Positions 12,380 through 25,258 of a stretch of DNA of 42,595 nucleotides are shown piece by piece (within the stretch, counting starts at the first letter, position 1; each line of letters begins with the position of its first letter). Source of the stretch: Dipetalonema caudispina (Eukaryota; Nematoda; Chromadorea; Rhabditida; Onchocercidae). Position numbers and translations under genes: made by a program. Location: the NCBI GenBank assembly GCA_013365325.1, contig JABVXV010000441.1:1-42595 (forward strand), written 5' to 3'. Below the pieces are notes generated by a model. It was not told the DNA's origin. It did no database searches and saw nothing but the letters and a program-made list of their open reading frames with translations.

Positions 12380-12908
12380 TCAAAAATAAATCATAAAAAT
12401 TTGATTATTTCAAAAAAAAAAAAAAAAAAAAAAAAAAGAATAAAGCCTAAGGAAATGAAGAGCATAATATAGCTGGGAAGTGATAAATGTGATACTGTAT
12501 TGACAATATAAGCAGACCTAGTATGATACTTTCTTAAGCAGCAATTGCAGTGAAAAAAAATTGAAGGTTGGAAGTAGCATGAAACATACAATTTTTACTA
12601 ATAACTTGAACATAAAGGTATTTTGGAGGTATTATATTTCGGTTAGGTCTAAAGCTGTTTCAAATAATATCATACATAAGATCTTTTTTTCTCGGACTTC
12701 ATTAAGTTTGTCTATCAAAATAATGCCTAATCTTAAATTGATCCTATCCATATTATTTCAGGATACGGATATACCATCATAATGGAGAGATGACGTTACA
12801 TATCAATTAAAACGATTTATAGAAGAGAGGAAAAAAAGAACTTCGCCCTCTAAATGCTTACTAAAACGGATGGGGGAGGGGAAAAAAAAGACGGAGGAAA
12901 TTTAATAC

Positions 12909-13030
12909 ATCTTGAACATCGATGAGGTCGCTGTTTGTGGCGATGAAACGATAGTCCCGGTGTAATTGGTGACACTCGTATCATGCGCTACCGTTACCGC
13001 CATCTCCGTCATCGTCCTCGTTGCTGCCAT
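12909..13030 (-). CDS. lin-1: Proposed first coding exon of the lin-1 homologue
   Basis: An ATG at 13030 opens 40 codons rich in Thr, Ser, Ala and Val (starting MAATRTMTEM, ending SSMFK), in a patch clearly GC-richer than its surroundings. A possible donor AT|GTATTA follows at 12908-12907 and leaves phase 2. The good acceptors of the Ets exon (8997 and 8964) both need phase 2, so the join reads through without a stop and would give a 639-residue protein. The composition resembles the Ser/Thr-rich stretch just before the Ets domain. The exon would create a 3.9 kb first intron. Evidence is composition and phase only. The adjacent 13063-13162 stretch holds another short open frame (MNISSKG...) that also ends at a phase-2 GT, and other candidate starts lie at 18209 and 20471. 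Family members vary greatly at the N-terminus, so homology cannot settle it here. Confidence 0.4.
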
Positions 13031-14016
13031 CAAAATATCCAACAAAACTTACTCTTTTTACTGTCACCTTTTTACATGTACTAATAATGTAAAGATCATC
13101 CACTTGTCTTCTTCCGTATCAGCCAGAATTTCGCGGATCATTCCTTTGCTTGAGATATTCATGAATTAAATGAATTACCGTAACTCCAAATGAAACTGTT
13201 GTTTTGTTAAAAAATTTTGATAAAACGAAAACTATTACTTACCACGGAAATATTTAGTGTTTATTATGTTAGGAAGTGTAATGATAACGAGCCAGAAAAA
13301 AAAAAAAAAAGGAAAGATTCCTCGCTTCAAATTTAACTTTGGAGGAAATTTAAATTCCCTGAATCTATTTCTTACAATTTCTTCGAATCTCAAACTTTCC
13401 CCTTATTTTTAAACATATATGCATCTGTTTTCCTCTTTCTTTTTTTTTTTTTTTTTTTCCTCGCCATTCCTAGCCTCCGTCAGGTGATACATTCATATCT
13501 GAATAGCGATAAATAAAAAATTTGAAGAGTTTGTGATAGATGATTGAAGAGCAATAGAAAATATGGTAGATTTTTCTCGATTAACGGCTTTTCGGAAAAG
13601 GTCATTTTCTTTATTTTTTTATTTTTTATTTTTTTTTTTCCCCTCCCTCCCTCTCTTAATTCTTTTATCCTTTTATCCAAAAATTTTTAAATGTAAGCAA
13701 AAATTTTTTTCCAGGAAATTATCGAACAGTTGACATACAAATTTTATCCATCAAATTGTTTGGAACATTGAAAAGTTTCAAAGATAGATAGATAGATAGC
13801 TTTCATTTTGGTGTACTTGAGGGAATGAATTAGTGAATCGTTTCTTGATGTACGAATCTTTTCACAAATGTTATGCGGATTTTTTTTTTTTTTAACTTTT
13901 ATCATCTCAATAGTGTAAGGTACCATCTACTACAACTGTTCCATTTCAACATTTTCATTTCCCCTTTCTTTCACTTATCCGTTAAATATTATTATCCTCA
14001 ATAATCGGGAGAAATC

Positions 14017-14017
<1 letters not shown>

Positions 14018-14059
<42 letters not shown>
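14018..14059. repeat. A42 homopolymer
   Basis: Forty-two uninterrupted As, the longest homopolymer seen in the window; its length in the assembly may be unreliable. Confidence 0.95.
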
Positions 14060-14060
<1 letters not shown>

Positions 14061-14262
14061 AAAATATTCTTTGGACCTTATAGAATGGATATATGTATGT
14101 ATTACAGTTAGAAATTTATACCTTTGCACTATTTGCTAAAAAGAAAATGTACCAATTGGTATCAAAGAATGCGGATGTAACGCTACGACTGTTGTCGATA
14201 AATGATGAATCATTTGTCTTCGACGAACGAACAAGTACACCACTTCACAATTAAACAGTTAA

Positions 14263-14369
14263 CTTTTCTCTTTTTTTTTTCTTTTTTTTTTTTTTTTTTT
14301 CTTCTCCCTCTCTCTCTCTCTCTCTCTCCCTCTCCCTCTCTTTTTTTTTTTTTTCCTTTCCTTTCCTTT
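14263..14369. repeat. 107-nt uninterrupted polypyrimidine tract
   Basis: Only C and T from 14263 to 14369, arranged as T-runs, (CT)n with CCCTCTCCCTC, another T-run, then CCTTT repeats. Its mirror-like parts suit triplex (H-DNA) formation. Confidence 0.95.
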
Positions 14370-15158
14370 ATTCTGCTGTTATTGTTTTCTATTAATGAAA
14401 AATATGCTAATTATTGGATGAATTATCAATTGAAAAATATGATCAGATTAAAAATTATCATCAACATTATCTTAATCGTGATATTGTAATATTGAAAAAA
14501 TTGATTTCAGGAATAGAGAGCGGAAAAAAAAAAAGAAAAAGGAGAGAAAAGAATGATCGTGTGAAGTATATTATCCACAGCAGTAGCAGCAGTTATGGTT
14601 GTTTCTTCTATCAATCAACTCCATCAAAATTAAACAGGAAAAAAAAAAAAAAAAAAAGAAGAATTTCATTTATCCTTTTCGTCCTTAATTTTGTTGAGAA
14701 AAGATCGAAATATTTTAAAAGTTTGAATAAATATTTGAGAAAGTTGCATAAATGTAAGAGAGAAGAAAAATGAAATTCATATTCCTCATTTTAATGAAAT
14801 TTAAAAATAAGTAAAATTTCGAAAGAAAATATGTTAGCAATAATGTACAATTAGAATATTAAACTATTGGTAATAAAAATTTGCTAAATAAATTGATAAT
14901 TTATATTAATTAGAATGAAAAAGCAATTAGTTAGTTTGAAAAAAAATTTTATTCATCGAACAACAAATGATCCACCGTTTCCCTCTTCCTCTATAGGATG
15001 CAGTGGGAAAAAAAAAAAAAAAAAAAATTCTAAGCAATAGCTTTAAAAGGTTGAAATGCTAAAATTGAATCATTTTCATCCTTTATCTTACACAAACAGG
15101 TCACACATTTTTTGAATTACAAAAACCCATTAACATACTTACATGAACATCCATATTA

Positions 15159-15161
15159 TCT

Positions 15162-15210
<49 letters not shown>
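15159..15210. repeat. Poly-T tract (T13 C T36)
   Basis: Fifty-two pyrimidines, all T except the first-end C and one internal C. Confidence 0.9.
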
Positions 15211-15212
<2 letters not shown>

Positions 15213-15746
15213 ACCGAAAAGACCAAATGCGACAACATTTAAATTAGATCTGTAAGAGGGGTTTCAAAAAAAACAAAAAGGGAAAAGTAAAGAGGTAAAA
15301 AACAAAGAAAAAAAAATTCACAAATATTAATGAAAATTTGATCTCACAATGATTCGAAATTAATGAGTAGTAATAGACTGAGAAAATGTTGTAAAAACTG
15401 GTGGAATTTTTTATAAGACAGTTACAAGTTAATGAAATGAATTTACCGATGTCATTTTTTTCTTTTTTTTTTTTTGCAAATTTTTAAAAGCAATCTACCA
15501 AATGTTTGATGAAAAAAAAAAAAAAAAAATTCATTTAATAGTAAAAAAAAAATTTGAAAACGAAGAAGAATATATATTATATATTTCAAAATATGTATCC
15601 GTAAAACGTTAGAATACACGTATGAATACTATATAAGAAATATTTCAATTGTAACAATTTTATTATAAAATATGTAAGATATCTTTTTAAAATATTTGAA
15701 GAAAAATAAGTGAGGAAATAAATGTTTCAATGCAACAATTCTTTTC

Positions 15747-15778
<32 letters not shown>

Positions 15779-16008
15779 AAAAAACGGAAAGAACCATTTA
15801 GTTCCGTAATGATCGCTCAATATAGAAACATGAATACGAGACGAAGACATCGATAGAAAAGTGAGATACAACGATATATACCTTCACATATACCTACCTA
15901 CCTATACTATCTATATGTTCATATCATACATACTTGTGACATTTAAATTTAAAAGACAGGTTTTTTTTTTTTTTTTCAATTTCTTTATTGCAACAGAAAA
16001 TATGTTTT

Positions 16009-16078
16009 GAGAGAGAGAGAGAGAGAGAGAGAAGAAAAGAAGAAAAAAGAAAGAAAGCAGAAGAAGAAGAAGAAGAAG
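16009..16078. repeat. Purine tract: (GA)n then (GAA)n
   Basis: Forty-nine purines at 16009-16057, one C, then GAA repeats to 16078. Confidence 0.9.
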
Positions 16079-17006
16079 TTACTAAGTGAAAGTTTTGAAG
16101 AATATCATGACGTCACATCTTAAAGAAAATAAGAGAAATTTACAGAGTTTACGATGATTTAAACAGGGCCAAGAAATAGTGAATTTGCAATCAATCAACT
16201 CGCTAGTATTACTTGGAATTTCCCGAATTTCACGTATGATAATTCAATACCACTCCAATGATACATGAGCAATTACAACAATGGCTTTTCAAGTTTTAGT
16301 AATATCGGAAATAAGAACAAAAGTGAAATGAATTACATGAACGAATAGATTAATAATGATGGGAAAATTTTTTGAATTTAATGATTTAATCCGATTACAA
16401 TAGGATCATTAAAATTGTTTCGTATATTGTGTAATTTTATGGTAATTGTCAATGATAAGAGGTAATCTTGGATGAGTACATTGGAAGAAGTTGAATGACA
16501 CTTACCGGTTAATAATTACACAAAATTCATCTAATCATACAAACTTTACTAAAAATAAATTTAACAAATTTTGAAATGGAAGCAGTATGATGACACGCTG
16601 ATTACGGGAAGTTACTTGATAAAAAAGGAGCTAAACGATGATGAAGGATATTATCAAGTTAACGATAGTTGAATCAATGATAATAAGGATCATGATAATG
16701 ATAAAAAATGAAAGGGAGTGATAAAAAAAAGGGTTGTAGAAGGGAGAAACAAGATGAATTATAGACTGTCCATCTTAAAAGGTGAAAGTATTTTTGATGG
16801 TAAGATGAAAGAAAGGAACGAAGGAAGAAAAGAGAAGGAAGACTGAGTTAAACATAAAATGTGATGTATAGATGATGATTACCGATAATCGGGGAAAGTG
16901 ATAAGAGACAAATGCAAGGTGAGTAGTAACACGAAGCTTGAGAGCATGGAAAATGATTGTGCAACGGTTGATATGGCGGATACAGTGAGAACAACGCCGA
17001 ATTGAA

Positions 17007-17026
17007 TGAGTCAGGCTGTTCACGTG
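17007..17026. promoter_or_regulatory. AP-1 site plus E-box in a GC-richer patch
   Basis: TGAGTCA (17007-17013) and CACGTG (17021-17026) stand 8 bp apart in a patch of about 130 bp that is richer in GC than its surroundings and lies upstream of lin-1. It is a plausible enhancer for that gene. Motif matches alone are weak evidence. Confidence 0.25.
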
Positions 17027-18143
17027 GAAGCTTCCTCGCCTGGTAGTCGTTTCCCTCCTCGTTCACTTCAATATATTTTCTGCCATGAGCACATGTCCTA
17101 CTTTTCTGCAATCATTTTTGCTTACAATTTGTGCAAACATACCACATACACACACATACACACACATACATATATATGAACAGACAGACAGATGGAAAAA
17201 CAGACAGACACATGATACTTGTTGATGATCATCCTGAAGGGAGTAGTATTAGGTGATGATGTATTGATATTGGAGTTGTGAAGAGAAGCTAACTCTTAAC
17301 TTCATTTCTCGACGCATATTTCATCATCGTGTTGAACTTCAAAGAGAGGTCAATGGAATGAGGAAAGTAATGGGTACAAAGTTCATGACTTGATAAACAT
17401 AATTATGTGTAACTTTAGTTGTGTTACATGATCGTCGAAAGAGATTTCCAAAATGATACTTGGAATTGTAGATGAATGAAAAGAAAGCAGGTATTATTTA
17501 GGAGAGAGAGAGAGAGAGAGAAGAAGAAGAAGACAAGTATAAGGATCAGAGATAAATAAAAAAGTATCACTTATCAATGCTTCATAGTCAGATAATATTT
17601 TTTTGATTATTTAAAATCATCTATAAACTATCAAACAAATATTGGGAAGCACTAATGAATTTGCTTTCAATATGCTTCACAAATAACTTTGATAACATAA
17701 TTGATCAATGGTTTCTTTCCTATATTCTATTTGTTGGTGATAGGAGAAAAAAATTAAAGCGAAGAATGAAAATGATAAATAGTTAAAGCATAATATTTAG
17801 GTGACATGAAGTGAACCGTAATTATTAACTATTAAATGGATAATAGTAAATTTAAGAGGTTAATTCAAAAATCTGAAATAACATTTAAACTTGCTGCTGA
17901 AGATTGTAATTCACTCATTTGTTTGGCTTATTCCCCACATTCATTTTACTATGAGCGAAACGGATTCAGAAAGTAGTGCCATAGAATGAGGTCGTTAATT
18001 TTGATTGAAATAATGTAACTCTAAATTTCCGGATCACACTTTAATGAGGGCAAGAAAATTGAATAGCGATAATGGACAGAGTTAGTTAAAAGACAAGAAA
18101 TCATAATAACACATAATTTTGATTGCATCTGGAACAAATTTAC

Positions 18144-18240
18144 TTTTTGAATTGGAATGCTGGAGGAACTTCCGACATCAAATAGCGGCCGCTCTTTTCT
18201 TTCCGTCATCAATGAAGTTTGTTGATACAAACGGTGTGAA
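18144..18240 (-). other. Candidate alternative first exon
   Basis: On the minus strand an AATTCTCAG acceptor ends at 18241, followed by a 31-nt leader, an ATG at 18209 and 22 codons (MTERKERPLF..., ending IPIQK) up to a good donor AAA|GTAAAT (phase 0). This arrangement matches a trans-spliced first exon. Phase 0 does not match the phase-2 acceptors of the lin-1 Ets exon directly, so another exon would be needed in between, or it belongs to something else. Confidence 0.22.
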
Positions 18241-21200
18241 CTGAGAATTATGAATGAAATGAGTACCTGGTGACCTCAGTGCAATGCCACTTAACAATTT
18301 TACCTTCTCTTATATGATCATCGTCACATCTAAATTTTTTATAATTTCCTCCTTCTGTTTATTACTATATTTACCATTTTTTCTCATTCATTTATTCCCA
18401 ACGTATTTATTATACTCGACTGTCGAAATGCGCTCACGCAACACTGATACAAATCGAGCAGTAGAAACATGAGATACAGTTTTATGTGCGGTGCAAATGG
18501 CGGAAAAGTGGTATCGAACTATCAGGAGGCTTACTAAACCAAAACAATCATTAGTTATCAATTTGGCAAAAGTCAGTTAAATTTTAAAAAATCATGATCA
18601 AAGCAAAAAAGAAAAAAAAAAAGAATGGTTTGATGATAACAAAATTTACACATACGTTGTATGCAACATTTGTGGTTTTGATAATGGAATTAATTATGTT
18701 ATATCATAGTTGTACATATATTTTATTAAATGCAGAATGGATTAAACTATTTGCAGTACTAAGGTATGAAAACTACGAACATTACCTTAGAATAAGGTAA
18801 TGATGGATGTTGAGAATGCTGTATTGATATCATGACAATGCGAATATTGAAGAAATAAAAGGAAATGAGACGATTCTTTCCAATAATTATCTATTCTTAC
18901 TTGTAAGTGCCACCCACAAAGTAGCTTCACTAAGCTAACATATTTTCCACCCACTTGCAAATTTACCGTTTTGAAAAAGCTGATCAAAATAACATCGGAA
19001 AATCAGAAAAAAGTAACGAAGATTGACGAAATATCCAATGATTACATAGTATAGTATTACTATAGCACTGTTTACTAGCTAGGATCAAATCATATCATTA
19101 CCAGTTAATTATTTTACCTATTACTATCTTAGCATACTACTTTAATTTCATGTCCGTATTTCTAATTGAAGAAATTATTTAAGCGATGTCAAAAAAAAAA
19201 AAAAAAATCATAAAATTCACTGTTTGCTATATCAAAAAAGAATGAATTTAATCTTAGCCTATCTTCTTCGTGCATAATACCCGAATAAATTAGTATGATA
19301 GCATTGATATCAGATGTAAAATATCAAAGTAATAGCTATCATTGTGCTTTGGCTGCTAGGTATCCATCCTCTAAGTATGTCGCTGTGGATACCAAAAAGA
19401 AAAGGAAGGACGAAAGGCAAATATATATGTATTTTTTTTGAAAAAAAAAAAAAATTTATATATATATATATAATACCGTAAATAATTTTTGGGATTTTCA
19501 GAACGACGTAATTCTTCATTTCCATAAATGCAAAAGAAATTGTATGAAAATGTTCGTCATTAAGGAACAACAAAGATGACAACGACAATGTGACAAAAAC
19601 CGCTATTAGTAATTGAGTCAAGGTTACGAATGAAACAAGGTATGGTTGGTATGAGGATGAGAGGAACATTTTGGCGATCTACAAATTAGCAATCTTTCAT
19701 ATGAATAAAACTTTGTCTTATAAAGAGAAGAAAGAAAGAGAATGAGAAGAAGAGAGTAAAGAAATAGATATGTTAATAGTAGTAATAGTAGTAGTAGTAA
19801 CAATAATAATAATAATAATAATTATAATAATAAAAAAGGAATTTGAAGGAAAAAGAAGTAGGTGAAAGAGGAGTTTTAGTATTAGGAATGATGAACGATA
19901 GGAAGGAAATAGTGAAGGGTGAAAGGGTAACGGCGAAGAGGAATAATGAGAGGAAAGAGGAGCGGTTGATGAAGTTTTAGAGAAGAGATGGAGAATGAAA
20001 AGGATGAGGACATTATTTCATTGTCATGACAGCAAAATGGAAATAAGAAATGAAACTGAAAAAAAAAGAAAAAAAAAAAAAAAAAAAAAAAAGAAATACA
20101 AGTATGCAATGTGGAACGGGTGGACAACTAGCCGAATCCTGCTATATCATTCTTTCTTCCGTTCTCGTTATAACAGTTTTGATGGACCGCTGTTGTTATC
20201 CCGCCCCAAAGAAAGAGGAAGAGATGGACTAAATGACGGGACGTTGTTGTCGACAGTGGTGTGGACATCATGGTGACAATGCTTCTGTCCCTTTCTTCCC
20301 TCTATTACTGTCAACCTCCATCTTCTTAACTTCCTTCTTCTATCCTTCAGTCATCATCACCTTCAAGGCCAAATCATCTCATCAGCAGTATGATACTGCG
20401 AACAGAGGCGCTGGCGCTGCTTTTTCTTCGATGTATCGCTTTAGAAATCGGCGACAAATATCGCCATCCATGGATAGCAATCGGGGGATAGGCGGGGTGG
20501 AGGGAAGGGGTGAAAGATGAGGAAAAGGGACAGAAATACATTGTTGCAAAATTGCGCTTCTCATATGAAGTCGGTCATTTATCCGATTTCCTTTACATCT
20601 TATAGTGTGGTAGTTCGATGGACGGATACACCAAGAATCGGAATGACCTTAATCGAAAATCAAGTTTGTTACAGCACTGTTTCTAACCCTCCTTCTCCAT
20701 CGCCATTATCTCTTCTCCCTGAACTTCCCATCCCTATCACCACTTATGAACTCTTTGAAGAGAGAAAGAGACCTCCTTCAGTGAAATGAACTACTTGTTA
20801 ATGCATGAATGAATGGATATAGGATGATCCTGTCAATGATGATAATGATGATAATGATAATATTTTTTTTCCACTTCCAACCACTGGTTCATTCTTCTTC
20901 GGTAAGCTTATATCAAACTAATACGATATCGTCATCGATCCTTATTCCTGGTATGTCAGTCAGTTCATTTTATTTACCTTGACCAATCGAATAAATCAAC
21001 ATTGATCTATGGTAAGATAATCAGCTTGACATTGATGAGAAATTTAAAAGCTACTATCTAAAATTCAACTTGTTAAAAGACCAAAGAACTATTTTATGAG
21101 AAACAAGCAGAAAAACGAACAACAAAACGGTGAAAAAAGAGGTCATAAAGGTGACGAAAGATGAGTTAGGAAAAAAAAAGGAGGAAGGAAACTATTCAAA

Positions 21201-24200
21201 AGAATGGTAGAGGATTGGAAAAAAAAAAGACAAAAAGATCGTAAAAACATTACATCTTCTAAAGGAGCGGAACAGGAATGAAGAAAAGCCAAAGAAAATG
21301 ATCAGAATTACTAAAAATCTTTCTTGTCAATATCCGAATCTATTTTCTAAATCATATTTCTTCATGTTAAATTATTATAATTCATTTCCAACTTTGATTA
21401 CCTAACACGATCTCACCTTTATCACTATTATTTCATTAAAATAAGTACTAAAATACTAAAAAAGAGAAAAGGGGAGGAGGAGGAAAAAAAAAGAATCTTA
21501 CCAATGTTCATATTGCAAAATATATTAGTAAAATATGTGAAATAAAACTTAACAGCTCTATTAAAATGAGAATGATCATGGACATCATTGATTCTAATTT
21601 AATTAAACAGATAATAATTCCTTATTAAAAACTGAAAAATTCAAAATTTGAAGATGGTATTGTGTAATGTTAAACGTTGCATGAATTTGATATACTTCAT
21701 TTAATCCATCTCTTTTGAATACATTTGAATCACTGTTATGTAGTGAAAATGTTTTGAACGATATGTCACAATTTATTAGCATTAGGATTTCATATTTTAA
21801 CCCTTTCAATTTTAACCACTTCAAATGATTAGTCATACTACTTTTTGGTGTTACTTAACCAGTCATATCGTAGTGGTATGTATGAATGGAATATTTTAAG
21901 GGATGAATCTAAGGATTCTGAAGAAGCAGTTATTTGGCGAATAATCCATATCAAATGGAGAGATGATGATTAAATATCGGCAAATAATGCTAAAGATGAG
22001 AGATCGTAGAATATGATTCAAGGAAGGATGTGCGTAAGAAGAATTTATCGTTCAATAATTGTAATTTAATAATTAAAAATATGCAATTCAATAATTATTT
22101 TTTGCTTAATCATCTCTGACTGTTAAGTTTCAAACAATGTAAATGTTGGATCTAATACAATGCTTGGCAATATTATGTTGCATATCAACAGATGCGTGGT
22201 TGTAAATGAATGAGCAATTTTGGTAATTAATAAATTTTTTATCACTGTAATTCTATTTATGCGATCTGTTCAAATTTTCTCACTCATTCATCCTTGCTTT
22301 CAGTGTTAGCATAGAATCACACTCCGATCGTAGTATATACTACATAATAGATACGATTTAAGTGAAAAGATATATTTATGCTAGAAGTTTAACATTGCTA
22401 ATACTACGGTATTGCTTATTGTACTTGACAGCTGGTAACACGATATATTAGCTGCTAAGTACGGTACAGTAAGCAATCTTCTGCAGTGAAAAATTCATAG
22501 GGAAATAAATTAGTTCGACACCATAATTTATAGTATAATCTTCAACATATTCAATTCAAAGGAAAAGAAAAAAAAAAAGAAGTAACGGTGTATGATTGGA
22601 TGTAAGCAATCGAAGGCATAATTAATATTTGAAATTATGAATGAAATAGGATTTAAAATGTTGAAATGAGGAAGAGAGAGGTAAGAGATTGTGTATGATG
22701 TGAATATTTCAGGAGAGAGAGAGGGTTTACAGAGAATTTAACGGGTAACATTTCCACATACTGATTGATACTGATCGCCTTTTGCTTAAAAAATAAATAA
22801 GCAAAGAATAAAAGAAAGATTGTTTGGAGAGATGAAAGAGGGGGAAAAGGAGGAGGAAGAGGATAATTCAACTATCGCCAAATATTCCACAACAAAGTTT
22901 TTCTTTCTTCTTTTTTTTTTTTTTTTTTTTTTTTTTATAGATGGCCGTTGGTGATGTAAAATGGCTTTTGGTTGTGATCAGTAGGGTTGAATGAATGATA
23001 GCAATGGATGATGATAGTTGATGATAGTCAGAAGAATCAGAAGTTGAAGTTAGCTAGCTAGCAAGGAGGAAATGAAGGTGTAAGACTGATATACGGGATA
23101 CCGATAGAGCTCTCCTGTCCGGCTTCAACTTCACTGCCCCTTTCTTCTCCTGTATATGCAGCTGTTGCTGTTCATCCTTCCCCCCACATTTAATCAGTAA
23201 GCGATCATCGGATCATCGGAACAAGTGAAATATTTTTCCAGTCAGCAATGGAACTTTTCTCTCTAACTTCAATCTCGTCAATACCCTTCAGTGCTTCATT
23301 TTGCTCTTTTGCTCATCAAATTTTCATGCTAAAGATAAGTAACAACCGCTTAGAAAGGTCATTTCGTTGAAGTATTTCAATATTATTCATTCATAGCCGT
23401 AAAAACAGCAACCATTTCTCACCTACTTTTTTTTTTTGCTTTTTTTTTTTTTTTTCTTTTGCAATATTTTATCATTAATGGGGAAATTATTTTGCTTACA
23501 TTCATTAGAAACATCAATCTTCAGTTTCTGTTGCATGTTGGTTGGATATTTCCATCACTGATTAGATTACAATTGAAAGGAGGAAACGGAGGATAAGGAA
23601 GAAAATGAAATTGAATAGAGAGAAAATTTAATCAATGATTGTATGTGATCTCTTATAAAGTTCAATTTTTGGAGGTAATTTTTTTCTATACAGAATTTTT
23701 CAATGTAGTAATTATGATACTAAAATATTCAATCCAATTAAATTGTAGTCATGGTGATGGAATTGATAAATTTCCATCTTTATGTGAAACGATTGTACAA
23801 AAATTATGTTTTCATAGGGATATGTATAAAAACATAATTTATACGGATACGATTTGAAAAAAAAAAAAGTGCTTTCTATATAATTGTTTTTCCATTTCCT
23901 TTTACAAAAAATTAAAGTCTTGTTTAAATTCATCAATGTAAGAATATAATGTATTTCAAGAAAAAAAAAAAAAAAAAAGTAGGAAATTATTCCTATTAAA
24001 ATCAATCTGAATAAATTATCAAAGTGCTGGAGAGGAAATAACCAAGTGATGTTGGTAAAATAATGAAACTTATTGGAAAATTTAAGCTTAACAAACAACA
24101 CCTTGTTAAATGTTAGCAAAATTAAAGAATCAAACCATCGATAATCTAACTTGATCGATAGATGAATTAGATGGGAAAAGATTATCTTTTGATATCGTGA

Positions 24201-24648
24201 GAAAATCCAATATGAAACATTGTATAATTTGTAATCGAAAAATCATTTACAATAGATTGGTTAAAGAGTTGTAAAAATGATTTAGTTGTACATAGAAGAA
24301 ATAAGAGGAAATTTCTACAAAATAAATGATAATAGAAATGATAAAGGATGAAAAAGAGACATAGCTTAGAGGAAAAGTTAAGAAATTGGCCAATGATGAA
24401 TGCTATAAAGTTGATCCAAAATGATTGTATGGCTAAATAACAAATGTGAGCAAAGAAAGATCAAAACAATTTTAGCACATTACGTTAGTTTTAGCAAAAA
24501 AAAAAAAAAAAAAAAAAAGAAGTATGAAAAAAAAGAAAAAAAAAAACCCAACCGATTCTTACTTTCTGGTTAGATGAGATATAGGGAAAACACATCAATG
24601 AAGAATAGAAAGATTCTTTCATTAGTAGGGAATGTGAAAAGAAAAAAG

Positions 24649-24684
<36 letters not shown>

Positions 24685-25062
24685 GAAAAGGGTGAGATAG
24701 GATAGTAGCAGGTATCGTGTAGCTTACAAGGATGATTTGCAAGCTAAACGATACTAGCGATGAGCACAACTTTCGTATCGTAACATTGAATGGACATAAA
24801 TCAGAGATGTTGAAACCACATCTCATTTCTTTGTTCATCATCAACAACAAAATTGAACAAATGACAAATTTAGCATTAATTCTTGGTAAACCACAACGTA
24901 CATCTTCTACACAAGTATTATTCACATTTCCCACCACAACTTTTTATTTATAACTTATCACTTTAGTGTATTATTTATTGTAATTTCGTTTAAATGTCTA
25001 ACTGGTAATGCAGTTTAAAATTTGTCAGAAACAACTGATCTTCTTTTGTTATCAAATATATG

Positions 25063-25093
<31 letters not shown>

Positions 25094-25236
25094 AAAAGAA
25101 AAAGAAGGAACAGTCGTGCATGATTATTTTATTCTTGAATAGTAATAATTTCTTTCAAGGGAAATTTCTAAGAAAAACCTACTAAAAGTATTGTGTTTCT
25201 TTGTAAAGGAATTTCAGACCTTCATGATCAATTGAT

Positions 25237-25258
25237 TAATTGATCAATTGATCAATTA
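25237..25258. repeat. 22-bp perfect palindrome rich in GATC
   Basis: TAATTGATCAA followed by its exact reverse complement TTGATCAATTA. A further TGATCAATTGAT lies immediately to the left. Function unknown. Confidence 0.85.

Noticed and set aside
24732..24953. 73-codon plus-strand frame
   Set aside because: Reasonable composition but no recognisable domain, no splice or poly(A) context, and the opposite strand is open over the same span.
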